Position numbers and translations under genes: made by a program
Shown here: piece by piece, positions 40,429 to 48,599 of the stretch
Position numbering within the stretch: position 1 is the first letter of the stretch
Layout: each line of letters starts with the position of its first letter
Assembly: GCA_028284865.1 (NCBI GenBank)
Contig: JANQQV010000006.1
Coordinates: 124,001 to 188,000, forward strand
Origin: Rhodothermales bacterium
GTDB lineage: Bacteria; Bacteroidota; Rhodothermia; Rhodothermales; UBA10348
Length of the DNA: 64,000 bases
Direction of reading: 5' to 3'
The notes under the pieces: model-generated
What the model was told of the DNA's origin: nothing
Database searches by the model: none
The model's input: only the letters and a program-made list of their open reading frames with translations

Positions 40429-40911
40429 TTACATGTCCGTGACCGTGTAAGTAACTGTGTGCACATCGCTCAACCCGTATTCGGTACTGCCGTTTTCAAT
40501 GGAGGCACTGGCCGTGTAGACTAATCGCGCGGAGCCAAAATTGTTCTTCCGCACGTTCGTGAGCAGCGTCGTCTCCTGCATGCCGTCACGCAGCTGAATG
40601 CGACCCGTTGCATTGGCACGACTCACATTGGTCGCCTCAACGAACAGATCGAATTGCTGGCCCGGGCTGAAGGTAGACACTGTGATCTTGCTGTTCTGCC
40701 GTCCGCGTCCCCAGATCAGCAGGGTTGAGTTGTCTTCATCCTGCGCACCCGCACCTTCGGATGTCGGATCCACATCCAGCTGGACATTCGGAGTCCCCCA
40801 AAGGTAGAGGCTCCGATTGTCCGATCCACCCCACCACTGAGCCGACGCTTCAGGAGCTGCCAGGATGCCCAGGAAGAGGGTGAGAAGTGCTATGTGCAGA
40901 ATGCGTTTCAT
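40429..40911 (-). CDS. small secreted pilin-like subunit, first gene of the usher-like operon
   Basis: A 160-residue protein. MKRILHIALLTLFLGILAAPEASA is a clear signal peptide. The mature chain of about 136 residues is beta-rich (NSKITVSTFSPGQQFDLFVEATN and GRIQLRDGMQETTLL), has no cysteine, and ends with alternating strand residues (HTVTYTVTDM), like donor-strand complemented subunits. It is followed by the chaperone-like and usher-like genes, the usual subunit-chaperone-usher order. Family not recognised; the pilin role is inferred from context. Confidence 0.6.
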   Translation of the reverse strand: MKRILHIALLTLFLGILAAPEASAQWWGGSDNRSLYLWGTPNVQLDVDPTSEGAGAQDEDNSTLLIWGRGRQNSKITVSTFSPGQQFDLFVEATNVSRANATGRIQLRDGMQETTLLTNVRKNNFGSARLVYTASASIENGSTEYGLSDVHTVTYTVTDM

Positions 40912-40929
40912 GGTTGTGTGCGAAAAGAA

Positions 40930-40945
40930 TCAAATCCCGTGCCAA
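40930..40945 (-). promoter_or_regulatory. sigma54-like -24/-12 element upstream of the pilin-like gene
   Basis: TTGGCACG-GGAT-TTGA on the minus strand has exact sigma54 spacing, with A for C at -12. A start near 40918 would leave only a 7-nt leader, which is unusually short. The parallel with 36282-36297 supports it. Confidence 0.45.
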
Positions 40946-40984
40946 GCCGAAAAGGCGCTCTTGGGCCGCAATTGGCGATTTGAA

Positions 40985-41003
40985 GTGTTTCGCTGGCGAT
41001 ACG
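40985..41003. promoter_or_regulatory. palindromic operator TGTTTCG-N4-CGAAACA, copy 2 (imperfect)
   Basis: GTGTTTCG-CTGG-CGATACG lies about 75-90 bp upstream of the pilin-like gene and 40-58 bp upstream of the sigma54-like element. Confidence 0.5.
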
Positions 41004-41082
41004 GCTTCGTGTTTTGAGTGGAACAGGTCGGAGTCTTCGGCGACCAGCGTCGAGGGACCCAATCACTCGAGTGATTCGGGGC

Positions 41083-41508
41083 TTAGAGGATCCAGTTGGC
41101 TTGCTCGCGATCGCCAGACCAGGGATTGACATACTCGGGTCCGACGCGGGCGAAGATCAGGCACTGTGATCCGCGGTGGATTTCGTTGGCGCGATAGGCA
41201 TCGCGCAGGCCGAGCTGGTTCAGATCGACGACAAAGCTGAGGGGATCAGCGTCGCTGTTGTTCTGGGAGGCGAGGGAAGACGTGGTGGCCTGTAGTGCCG
41301 GATACTCGGGCGTCGACAGGGCTTCAAGGCTTGAATACATGAACATGGTCGTGTCCAGGTTGGGGTTCTCGTTCGGGACACTCCCCTTCAATTCGCATGC
41401 CTTTGTGCTCCGAGCCCCCTTGGGGACGACGGCAGATTGCACCATTTTCCGCCTTAATGTGCCTGAATAGGCGGTTTTGAGCTCCTTGGCCCGCATATGT
41501 GCCGTCAT
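41083..41508 (-). CDS. hypothetical protein
   Basis: A 141-residue product from ATG 41508. It has no signal peptide, a basic N-terminus (MRAKELKTAYSGTLRRK) and a more ordinary C-terminal half (DPLSFVVDLNQLGLRDAYRANEI and LIFARVGPEYVNPW). The open frame continues upstream without a convincing start, and the coding nature rests on composition and position. It precedes the pilin-like gene on the same strand by 171 bp. A perfect TGTTTCG palindrome sits 17 bp before its start. I do not recognise the family. Confidence 0.45.
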   Translation of the reverse strand: MTAHMRAKELKTAYSGTLRRKMVQSAVVPKGARSTKACELKGSVPNENPNLDTTMFMYSSLEALSTPEYPALQATTSSLASQNNSDADPLSFVVDLNQLGLRDAYRANEIHRGSQCLIFARVGPEYVNPWSGDREQANWIL

Positions 41509-41524
41509 CAAGCCGGCCCTACAA

Positions 41525-41544
41525 GTGTTTCGGTGGCGAAACAC
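41525..41544. promoter_or_regulatory. palindromic operator TGTTTCG-N4-CGAAACA, copy 3
   Basis: GTGTTTCG-GTGG-CGAAACAC is a perfect 8-bp inverted repeat, 17 bp upstream of the hypothetical gene at 41508 and 145 bp upstream of the divergent receiver-kinase gene at 41689. It could serve either. Confidence 0.6.
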
Positions 41545-41621
41545 CATCGTTCTGTACCCACGGCGCTGGCGTGGCGTCAGGGGAGGCGCTAGATTGCTCC
41601 AGCGCGCGGCCTTGCGCGATC

Positions 41622-41662
41622 TGGCTCGGCCTGGCACGAGCAGGATCGGGCCAGGCCGAGCC
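41622..41662. other. 13-bp inverted repeat upstream of the receiver-kinase gene
   Basis: GGCTCGGCCTGGC and GCCAGGCCGAGCC are separated by 15 bp and end 26 bp before the start at 41689. The mRNA could form a stable stem in its leader. No T-run. Confidence 0.45.
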
Positions 41663-41688
41663 TGCCGAATGACCCACCCGACACCCAC

Positions 41689-42864
41689 ATGACGTCACCT
41701 GCTGAATCATCCCCATCCGCTGCTGCGCCTCGATCCGTCCTGGTCGTGGATGACAATGCGTTGAACCGACAGATGCTGTCGGATTTCGTCGAGATGCTGG
41801 GCCATGAATGCCGGGATGCGGACAACGGCGCTTCAGCCCTGGAAATCATCCGCTCCTGGCGTCCCGATACCGTGCTTCTGGACAACCAGATGCCAGAGAT
41901 GAGCGGGATCGAGGTACTTCAGGCGCTGGCCGATGATGAGGAGCTGCGCCACATACCCGTTATCATGATTTCGGGCAAGGACGATCTGGGCACGGTAACC
42001 GAGGCGCTCGAGGCAGGCGCCGTCGACTTCATGGGCAAGCCGTTCAATCCGGCCATCCTGAAAGCCCGATTGACCTCCAGCTTCGAACGGAAAGCGCTCC
42101 GGGACCGGGAGCGGGAATTGCTGCACACGCTGGAAAAAAGCTACCAGGACCTGCGCCAGGCCGAAGCCGGTCGGGATGCGCTTACCCATATGATTGTCCA
42201 CGACCTGGGTAATCCGCTGGCGGTCATCAAAATGAACGCCGAGATGCTGGACATGACGGCGGCGATGGGGATAGCCCCCACGGCTGAAGCGCTGCACCAG
42301 CGGGTTGGGTACATCACATCGGCTTCGTCGTCCATGGACACCATGATTCGAAGCATGTTGGATGTCTCCAAGATGGAATCCGGCCAGTTGGAGCCCTCGC
42401 TAACGGCGGTCGATATCACCGCGCTCCTGAACGAGCTTCAAACGCGGTTTGCACCCATCAGTGAAGACGCCGGAATGGCCATCCGTGTGGAGGCTGACGA
42501 GACCATCACGGCCTCAACCGACCAAGTGCTCATTGAACGCATGATCGGCAACCTGCTCTCGAATGCATTCAAATATGCCGAAGGTGCTTCCGAGGTGGTT
42601 CTATCCGTCGGCCGGGATGCGAGCGACATCGTGGTCGGTGTCAGCGACAATGGGCGCGGCATACCCGAAGAGGTGCACGATCGGATCTTCGACAAATTCT
42701 ACCAGGTCGAGTCGCGCGAAGACGGCGCAGCTCGCGCTGGAGTCGGACTGGGACTCGCATTTTGCCGCATGGCGGCCGACGTCCTGGGAGGCAGCATCCG
42801 TGTCGAGACCAACCAGCCCAACGGAACCCGTTTCGTGATCACCCTGCCCGGCGTCAGTCCTTGA
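41689..42864 (+). CDS. soluble hybrid kinase with N-terminal receiver domain
   Basis: A 391-residue protein. An N-terminal receiver domain at about residues 15-130 has phospho-acceptor Asp65 (TVLLDNQMPEMSG). A HisKA domain follows with His171 in MIVHDLGNPLAVI, and a HATPase_c domain at about 265-388 (NLLSNAFKY, DNGRGIPEE and GVGLGLAFC). There is no membrane segment. The receiver-first order suggests a kinase whose activity is set by another kinase. It is convergent with the sigma54 activator gene, overlapping it by 11 bp. Confidence 0.88.
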   Translation: MTSPAESSPSAAAPRSVLVVDDNALNRQMLSDFVEMLGHECRDADNGASALEIIRSWRPDTVLLDNQMPEMSGIEVLQALADDEELRHIPVIMISGKDDLGTVTEALEAGAVDFMGKPFNPAILKARLTSSFERKALRDRERELLHTLEKSYQDLRQAEAGRDALTHMIVHDLGNPLAVIKMNAEMLDMTAAMGIAPTAEALHQRVGYITSASSSMDTMIRSMLDVSKMESGQLEPSLTAVDITALLNELQTRFAPISEDAGMAIRVEADETITASTDQVLIERMIGNLLSNAFKYAEGASEVVLSVGRDASDIVVGVSDNGRGIPEEVHDRIFDKFYQVESREDGAARAGVGLGLAFCRMAADVLGGSIRVETNQPNGTRFVITLPGVSP

Positions 42865-44224
42865 TCCCGAACTTCTTGAGCTTGGCGTAGATGTTCGATC
42901 GCTGCAGGTCGATGGCTTCGCTCAGACGGCTGATGTTGCCGTCAAACTCCATCAGCTTGCGGCGCAGGAAGGCAGCTTCCGCGGCGTCCCTGAACTCGGC
43001 GATCGTCGGATTCTCGCCGACCAGATAGGCAATCGAATCCTCCGGTGCTGAACCCGGATTGGTGAACAGGTCGACATCCTCTTCCGTGATGGCGTCTTCT
43101 TCGCTGAGCACGATCAACCGTTCGACGGCGTTGTGCAGCTCTCGCACGTTTCCGCGCCAGGGATAGGTGGCCAACAGGGCCAGCGCTTCCTTGGTGAAAT
43201 GCTTCTCAGGACGCGCATTGCGCTTGCTGAGTTTGTCGCAAAAAAACTCGGCCAGCTGAGGGATGTCCTCGGCGCGATCCCTGAGTGGTGGCGATTCGAT
43301 GCGGATGACCGCCAATCGATGGAAAAGGTCATCGCGGAACGTGCCTTCCGAAATGGCCTTCTCGAGATCCTTGTTGGTGGCGCACACCACACGCACGTCC
43401 ACGCGGATGTCCTTGTCACCACCCACGCGTCGGATCATGCTTTCCTGCAAGGCGCGCAGGACTTTCGCCTGCGCCGGGTAGGCCATGTCGCCCACCTCGT
43501 CCAGGAAGAGAGTGCCGCCATCGGCCTGTTCAAACGAACCAATGTGCTGCTTGTGCGCGCCCGTGAATGAGCCCTTCTCGTGACCAAACAACTCGCTTTC
43601 GATCAGCTCGGACGGAATGGCTGCACAGTTGACCGCGATGAACGGGCCATCCTTGCGATCGGACAGGTGATGGACCCACTGTGCCACGAGCTCCTTGCCG
43701 GACCCGGCTTCACCGGTCACCATGACGCGTGCTTCGCTCGGCGCAGCGCGTTCGAGCAGCTTTTTGATGCGCTGCATCGCCTTGCTTTCACCCAGCAGCG
43801 GGGGAATGTTGCTGTCGATTTTCGAGAGCCGCGCCTTCATGCGCGTGTGCTCCGTCTTCAGCTGTTTGGTATCAAGCGCATTACGAACCGTGACCAGGAA
43901 GTGCTGCAGGTTCGGGGGCTTGGGGACGAAGTCGTAGGCACCCTCCTTGATGGCTTCAACGGCCTTCTCGATCGTGGCGTGGGCCGTGAGCATGATGAAC
44001 GGCAGCTCGGGATACGCCGCTTTGGCATCTTTGAGCAAACCCATGCCATCCTTGACCGGCATCTGGATGTCCGAGAGTACCAGGTCGTACGAACCTGCAG
44101 CCAGCTTCTCCAGGCCTTCGACGCCGTTGCCGGCCTCATCCACCTCGTGCCCCTGCATGCTCATCAGGTCTTTCAAGGTGCGGCGGATACCAGCTTCGTC
44201 GTCTACTATCAGGAGGCGAGCCAT
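42854..44224 (-). CDS. NtrC-family sigma54-dependent response regulator
   Basis: A 456-residue protein. A receiver domain at about 1-120 has Asp52 (LVLSDIQMPVKDG). An AAA+ domain at about 143-375 has Walker A GEAGSGKE (171-178), the sigma54-contact loop GSFTGA (218-223, Ser for the second Ala of GAFTGA), Walker B GTLFLDEVGD and the arginine region FRDDLFHRLAVI. A C-terminal Fis-type helix-turn-helix follows (ISRLSEAIDLQRSNIYAKLKKFG). It activates sigma54 promoters. The sigma54-like elements at 36282 and 40930 and the palindromes near them are its candidate targets. Confidence 0.93.
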   Translation of the reverse strand: MARLLIVDDEAGIRRTLKDLMSMQGHEVDEAGNGVEGLEKLAAGSYDLVLSDIQMPVKDGMGLLKDAKAAYPELPFIMLTAHATIEKAVEAIKEGAYDFVPKPPNLQHFLVTVRNALDTKQLKTEHTRMKARLSKIDSNIPPLLGESKAMQRIKKLLERAAPSEARVMVTGEAGSGKELVAQWVHHLSDRKDGPFIAVNCAAIPSELIESELFGHEKGSFTGAHKQHIGSFEQADGGTLFLDEVGDMAYPAQAKVLRALQESMIRRVGGDKDIRVDVRVVCATNKDLEKAISEGTFRDDLFHRLAVIRIESPPLRDRAEDIPQLAEFFCDKLSKRNARPEKHFTKEALALLATYPWRGNVRELHNAVERLIVLSEEDAITEEDVDLFTNPGSAPEDSIAYLVGENPTIAEFRDAAEAAFLRRKLMEFDGNISRLSEAIDLQRSNIYAKLKKFGIKD

Positions 44225-44411
44225 AGCCTGTACAGGGAAAAAAGGGTCTCAGGAGGGGAGCGAGCCGAAAAAGACTCGCCGTCAGGGCTATCAATATACC
44301 GTCAGCAGCCGATCCCTGAAATGTGCATCGTATCGCTATCACTACACCTGATGGCGGGCACGAACAAGAATGAACCCAACGTATACTGTATAAACGCCCT
44401 TTTCAGCGCTC

Positions 44412-47400
44412 TTGAACCGAATCTGCTCCATATCGACCGGCGTCGTACGCGTCTTTCTTTGCGTCCTCATGTCGCTGCTCGCCATTCCAGGTGGGGCGCG
44501 CGATGCGGCTGCGCAGGATTCGGCGTCTCTTCAGGAGCTGGGGTATCCCGTCATCCGGCACTATCGCGCGTTCGAATACGGACAAAATCCGGTCAACCAC
44601 GACATCGCCGTCTCGAACGAAGGCTTGGTCTACGTGGCCAATCAGGACGGATTGCTTGAGTTTGATGGTACCGAATGGCGACTGATTCCGCTGGCTGGGC
44701 GCCAAACGCCGACCCGTCTCACCCTGGCTGCTGATGGATCGCTCCTTATTGGCTCCGAAGGTGATGTGGGCACTCTCATGGCGGACGATGCCAATCGGGC
44801 GGTCTACTCGTCCCTCCTCGAGGGTTCTGGCGAAGAGCGCAGTCCGGACAATGTGAGTCAGCTGCTGAAGGCTGGCGAAACCACGTTTTTCATCACGCCC
44901 TCGCGCATCCTTGCTCACACGGTGGATACGCTCCGGACCTTTACACCCGTAGCTCCGATCCAGCGCGCTTTTGTCAACGATGACAGCCTGTTCGTCGTGC
45001 TCTGGGGTCGCGGGCTGACCCGCCTGCAGAATGGCGAGTTCGTGGATGTGGCTGCCGGTCTCCCGTTTGCACGAGATGAACTCCGGTACTCGGCGGCCTT
45101 GAGTGATTCGACAATTCTGCTTGGTCGTGCCTCCGGCGCGGCCGACGTCTATTCGCGAGGCCAGCTGGCCTCAGCGGACTCGGTACTGGGCGCCAATCCA
45201 CTCGCATTGAATGCGCTGGGCGACGATGTGCGGACGGCCAAGCGACTTACAGACGGTACACTGGTCATGGGTTTTTCGGACGGTCGCTTGGCCGTCCGCA
45301 CCCCGCGTGCTTCCGGATTCGAATTCCTGGACTTTACAGACGGCCTTCCTTTTGGGGACATCAACGGCCTCAGTGAGGATGCCTCCGGGAATGTCTGGTT
45401 GGCCACGAGCGATGGGGTCGCCCGATTGGATATCCGCAGTGCCGTGTCCTCACCACCGGCCAGCTCGGGCTGGTCCGGCCCCGTTCGGGCCGTAGCTCAT
45501 CTTGGGAACGACCTTTACATCGGCACCGATCGGGGTTTGCTCATGGCGGACCGCACTGATCAGCGCTTGCCCATGGCCTTCGAGCCTGTACCTGGCGCGG
45601 ACGAGCCCATCTCGAATCTTATCTCGGCCCGAGGCGACTTGATCTCCGTCAGCGGAAGCCGAATCCGGGTCCTGCCGCTCGGCAATGCCAACCTGGCCTA
45701 TGTGATAGACCTGGAGACCCAGGTTCACACCCTCACGCCTTCCCAACGTCAGGAAGATGTCATCTGGGTGGGTGTCGATGGAGGTGTCATTCGCCTCTCC
45801 TACAATCCGCTGCCTTCCCGCTGGTCACCATCGGGTCGATTGGAGGGCGAGGGACTTTCCCCTCATGCCCTTTCAGAGGACGCCACGGGAGCCATCTGGG
45901 CAGGGCTCGCCCCGTCAGGCCTGGCGCGTCTCGTATGGCCGCCCACGGACTCGACGGCCACTGCGGTTACCCGGTTCGATGAGCGCAACGGGCTCCCGGC
46001 CAGCATGGCGCGACCGTTCCGGATTGATGATCGTCTTGCCGCGTGGGCACGTTCGGGTTTCTACGTTTTCGACTCAGCAAACAACCGCTTCTTCGCTTCC
46101 AACAGCCTGGGTCTGAATACCGTAACCATCCCCACCGATCTGCGCTTTGTGACGTCCACACCGGGCGACAGCATTTGGGTCGTTGGGGCCTCCCTGGCTG
46201 GTATCGTGCCACCGACCGAAGGAGACACCGGACGGCGATTCGATCTCAATGATGGCCTTCAGCGCATCAGTGACGCGGCCATCCATCAACTTTCATGCGA
46301 CCCCGGCTCGGAGGGCAAGCGATGCTGGTTTGCCACGGACCGCGGTCTGCTGCTGTTCCTGGTCGAAGCCGGGCGCGCCACCGGCGCCGAGCTGCCGGTT
46401 CGCATTCGCAGTGTCGAAGCCGGTGGACAGCCGATTTATGGCGGTGGCGCCCCCGGTCAGCACGAAATCCCGGACTTCAAATTATACTTTGAAGACAACG
46501 ACGTGGCCTTCAATTGGTCCGCGCCGGACTTCGATGACTTCTCCGGTATCCGATTCCAGTACCGACTCGTCGGACTGGACGATGCCTTCTCCGAGTGGAC
46601 GGCCGACACGCGGGCGCTCTACACCGAGCTGCCCGAAGACTCGTACGCCTTTGAGGTACGCGCCCTTTCGCCAACCGGCCGCACAGGTCCCGTCTCGCGC
46701 GTGACCTTCACCGTCTCACCCCCATGGTTCCGGACACTGTGGGCCCTCGCATTGTATGCCATCCTGTTCGTCGTGTCGATCTATGTCGCCGGCAAGAGCC
46801 TCGCTCGCTATCACGTTGGCCAGCTCAGCGAGAGCAATGAACGGTTGGCCGCGCGCCTTCAATCGCGGACACAGGAAGTGGAAGCTCAGCGGCAGCAGCT
46901 CGAATCTCACAACCAGGAGCTTGAGTCCCGTCACCTGGAGCTGATGCAACAACAGCGGCAGCTGGAGATCCGGCACGAGGAGCTTCGCAAGAGCAAGCTC
47001 CGGATTGAGGATCAGGCCGCTCAGATGGCTTCGCAGAACAAGGAGATGGAGATCCAGCGACGAGAAATGGAGCGCCAGCGACGACTGCTGGCCCGGGCCA
47101 ACGAAGCACTCGAAGAAAGCAGTGAGCGGGCGGCACGTTTCGCCGAAGATGCCCAGCAGGCCACCAGTGCAAAGAGCCGCTTTCTGGCCAACATGAGTCA
47201 TGAGATCCGCACACCGATGAATGCCATCATCGGCTTCACCGACCTGCTTTCGCGTAAGGTGCAGGATGCCGAGCTGAATCGCTACGTGACCCAGATTCAG
47301 TCTTCGAGCCGCTCCCTGCTCACGTTGATCAACGACATCCTCGACCTTTCGAAAGTCGAAGCCGGAAAGCTCGACATCGTCCCGGCGCCCATGGATTTGC

Positions 47401-48599
47401 GTGTGGTGATGGAAGACATGCCCATGATGTTCGGCGAAAAAGCCCGACTGAAGGGACTCTCCTTCCAGGTCAACACCGATCCGGGCATGCCCGCTTCCCT
47501 GGAGCTCGATGAAGCACGGATTCGCCAGATCCTGATCAATCTGATCGGCAATGCCATCAAGTTCACCGAGTCTGGAAGTGTGACCGTTCAGGCAAGAGCC
47601 GATCACTTCGAAGGAGATGGACCGAATGAGCGCACCGTACTCATTCGCGTTGCCGACACCGGCATCGGGATTGCCGACGAAGACAAGGGGCACATTTTCG
47701 GCGCGTTTGACCAGTCCCGCGGTCAATCGGTCTCCGAGTATGGGGGGACGGGATTGGGACTTGCCATCACCAAGAAGCTGATCGACCTCATGGGAGGAGC
47801 CATATATCTGGACTCCCAGAAGGGTCGCGGTTCGGTTTTCATTGTTCGTATCCCCCGTGTGGCCCTGCCCGCTGCGCCCAAGAAAGCTCGACGAAGCGGC
47901 CGCGTTGATCCTTCGACCATCCGATTCCACGACGCGCACGTCCTGGTGGCCGAAGACAAAGAGCAGAATCGAGAACTGATCCAGCGGATGCTGGAGCTCT
48001 CTGGCTTGCGATGCACGTGTGTGGTAAACGGTAAACAGGCCGTTGAAGCATTGAAAACCACGTCGTATTCGGCTGTGCTGCTCGACCTGCAGATGCCGGT
48101 CATGAGTGGTATCCAGGTGGTTCGCGAATTGGAATCCCTAGGCATGCGTTCGCAAGCGCCGGTGATTGCTTTCTCCGCCAGCGTCGTAGGGGAGGAAGCG
48201 GACACCTTCCGCTCCCTGACGGACGACTTCCTGGCCAAGCCGATCACCCGGGCTGACCTGGTGACGGTCCTGATGAATCACCTCCCGTATGACACGGTCA
48301 CCGAAGACGCTCCTGCCTCGCCGCCGCCGAAACAAGCCACCGAGGCGCCTTCACGCATTGAAGATGTGACACTTCGCGGGCTCCTGGCTGACATGCGAAC
48401 CGAATGGCAGGACCTTTCGTACCGTCAGACCGTCAACGAAATGGAAGAGTTTGGTGTACGGGTCTCTGATCTGGGCGCTGAACACAACCATGATGGACTC
48501 CAGCAGTGGGGTCGCGCCGTTCGCGACGCTGCCCGCCAATTCGACCTCGAAGCACTGAACAGGCTCTTCGCCCAATTCCCGACTTTCATCGATGCCTGA
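44412..48599 (+). CDS. giant hybrid histidine kinase with periplasmic two-component propeller
   Basis: A 1395-residue protein. The N-terminal signal region lies at about 10-35. A periplasmic propeller of Reg_prop-type repeats covers about 60-690 (e.g. DINGLSEDASGNVWLATSDG). A Y_Y_Y domain at about 690-775 ends in VSPPWFRT. A transmembrane helix follows at about 778-798. A long coiled coil (about 805-915, Q/E/R rich) leads to HisKA with His930 (ANMSHEIRTPMNAI), HATPase_c, a receiver domain with Asp1225 (AVLLDLQMPVMSG), and a C-terminal helical domain resembling Hpt. Such sensors in Bacteroidota often detect polysaccharide fragments. The likely start is TTG 44412; ATG 44469 would remove the charged N-region of the signal. 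The next gene overlaps by 8 bp. Confidence 0.9.
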   Translation: MNRICSISTGVVRVFLCVLMSLLAIPGGARDAAAQDSASLQELGYPVIRHYRAFEYGQNPVNHDIAVSNEGLVYVANQDGLLEFDGTEWRLIPLAGRQTPTRLTLAADGSLLIGSEGDVGTLMADDANRAVYSSLLEGSGEERSPDNVSQLLKAGETTFFITPSRILAHTVDTLRTFTPVAPIQRAFVNDDSLFVVLWGRGLTRLQNGEFVDVAAGLPFARDELRYSAALSDSTILLGRASGAADVYSRGQLASADSVLGANPLALNALGDDVRTAKRLTDGTLVMGFSDGRLAVRTPRASGFEFLDFTDGLPFGDINGLSEDASGNVWLATSDGVARLDIRSAVSSPPASSGWSGPVRAVAHLGNDLYIGTDRGLLMADRTDQRLPMAFEPVPGADEPISNLISARGDLISVSGSRIRVLPLGNANLAYVIDLETQVHTLTPSQRQEDVIWVGVDGGVIRLSYNPLPSRWSPSGRLEGEGLSPHALSEDATGAIWAGLAPSGLARLVWPPTDSTATAVTRFDERNGLPASMARPFRIDDRLAAWARSGFYVFDSANNRFFASNSLGLNTVTIPTDLRFVTSTPGDSIWVVGASLAGIVPPTEGDTGRRFDLNDGLQRISDAAIHQLSCDPGSEGKRCWFATDRGLLLFLVEAGRATGAELPVRIRSVEAGGQPIYGGGAPGQHEIPDFKLYFEDNDVAFNWSAPDFDDFSGIRFQYRLVGLDDAFSEWTADTRALYTELPEDSYAFEVRALSPTGRTGPVSRVTFTVSPPWFRTLWALALYAILFVVSIYVAGKSLARYHVGQLSESNERLAARLQSRTQEVEAQRQQLESHNQELESRHLELMQQQRQLEIRHEELRKSKLRIEDQAAQMASQNKEMEIQRREMERQRRLLARANEALEESSERAARFAEDAQQATSAKSRFLANMSHEIRTPMNAIIGFTDLLSRKVQDAELNRYVTQIQSSSRSLLTLINDILDLSKVEAGKLDIVPAPMDLRVVMEDMPMMFGEKARLKGLSFQVNTDPGMPASLELDEARIRQILINLIGNAIKFTESGSVTVQARADHFEGDGPNERTVLIRVADTGIGIADEDKGHIFGAFDQSRGQSVSEYGGTGLGLAITKKLIDLMGGAIYLDSQKGRGSVFIVRIPRVALPAAPKKARRSGRVDPSTIRFHDAHVLVAEDKEQNRELIQRMLELSGLRCTCVVNGKQAVEALKTTSYSAVLLDLQMPVMSGIQVVRELESLGMRSQAPVIAFSASVVGEEADTFRSLTDDFLAKPITRADLVTVLMNHLPYDTVTEDAPASPPPKQATEAPSRIEDVTLRGLLADMRTEWQDLSYRQTVNEMEEFGVRVSDLGAEHNHDGLQQWGRAVRDAARQFDLEALNRLFAQFPTFIDA

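Noticed and set aside
41629-41645. CTGGCACG as a third sigma54 promoter
   Set aside because: The -12 half is GGAT instead of TTGC or TTGA, and the bases belong to the 13-bp inverted repeat at 41622-41662.
43580-44659. Long plus-strand open frame (359 codons) over the sigma54 activator
   Set aside because: Antisense to well-supported coding sequence with all NtrC motifs; its product resembles no family.
46716-47939. Minus-strand open frame (407 codons) within the giant hybrid kinase
   Set aside because: Antisense to the kinase coiled coil, HisKA and HATPase regions; the composition mirrors the sense codons.
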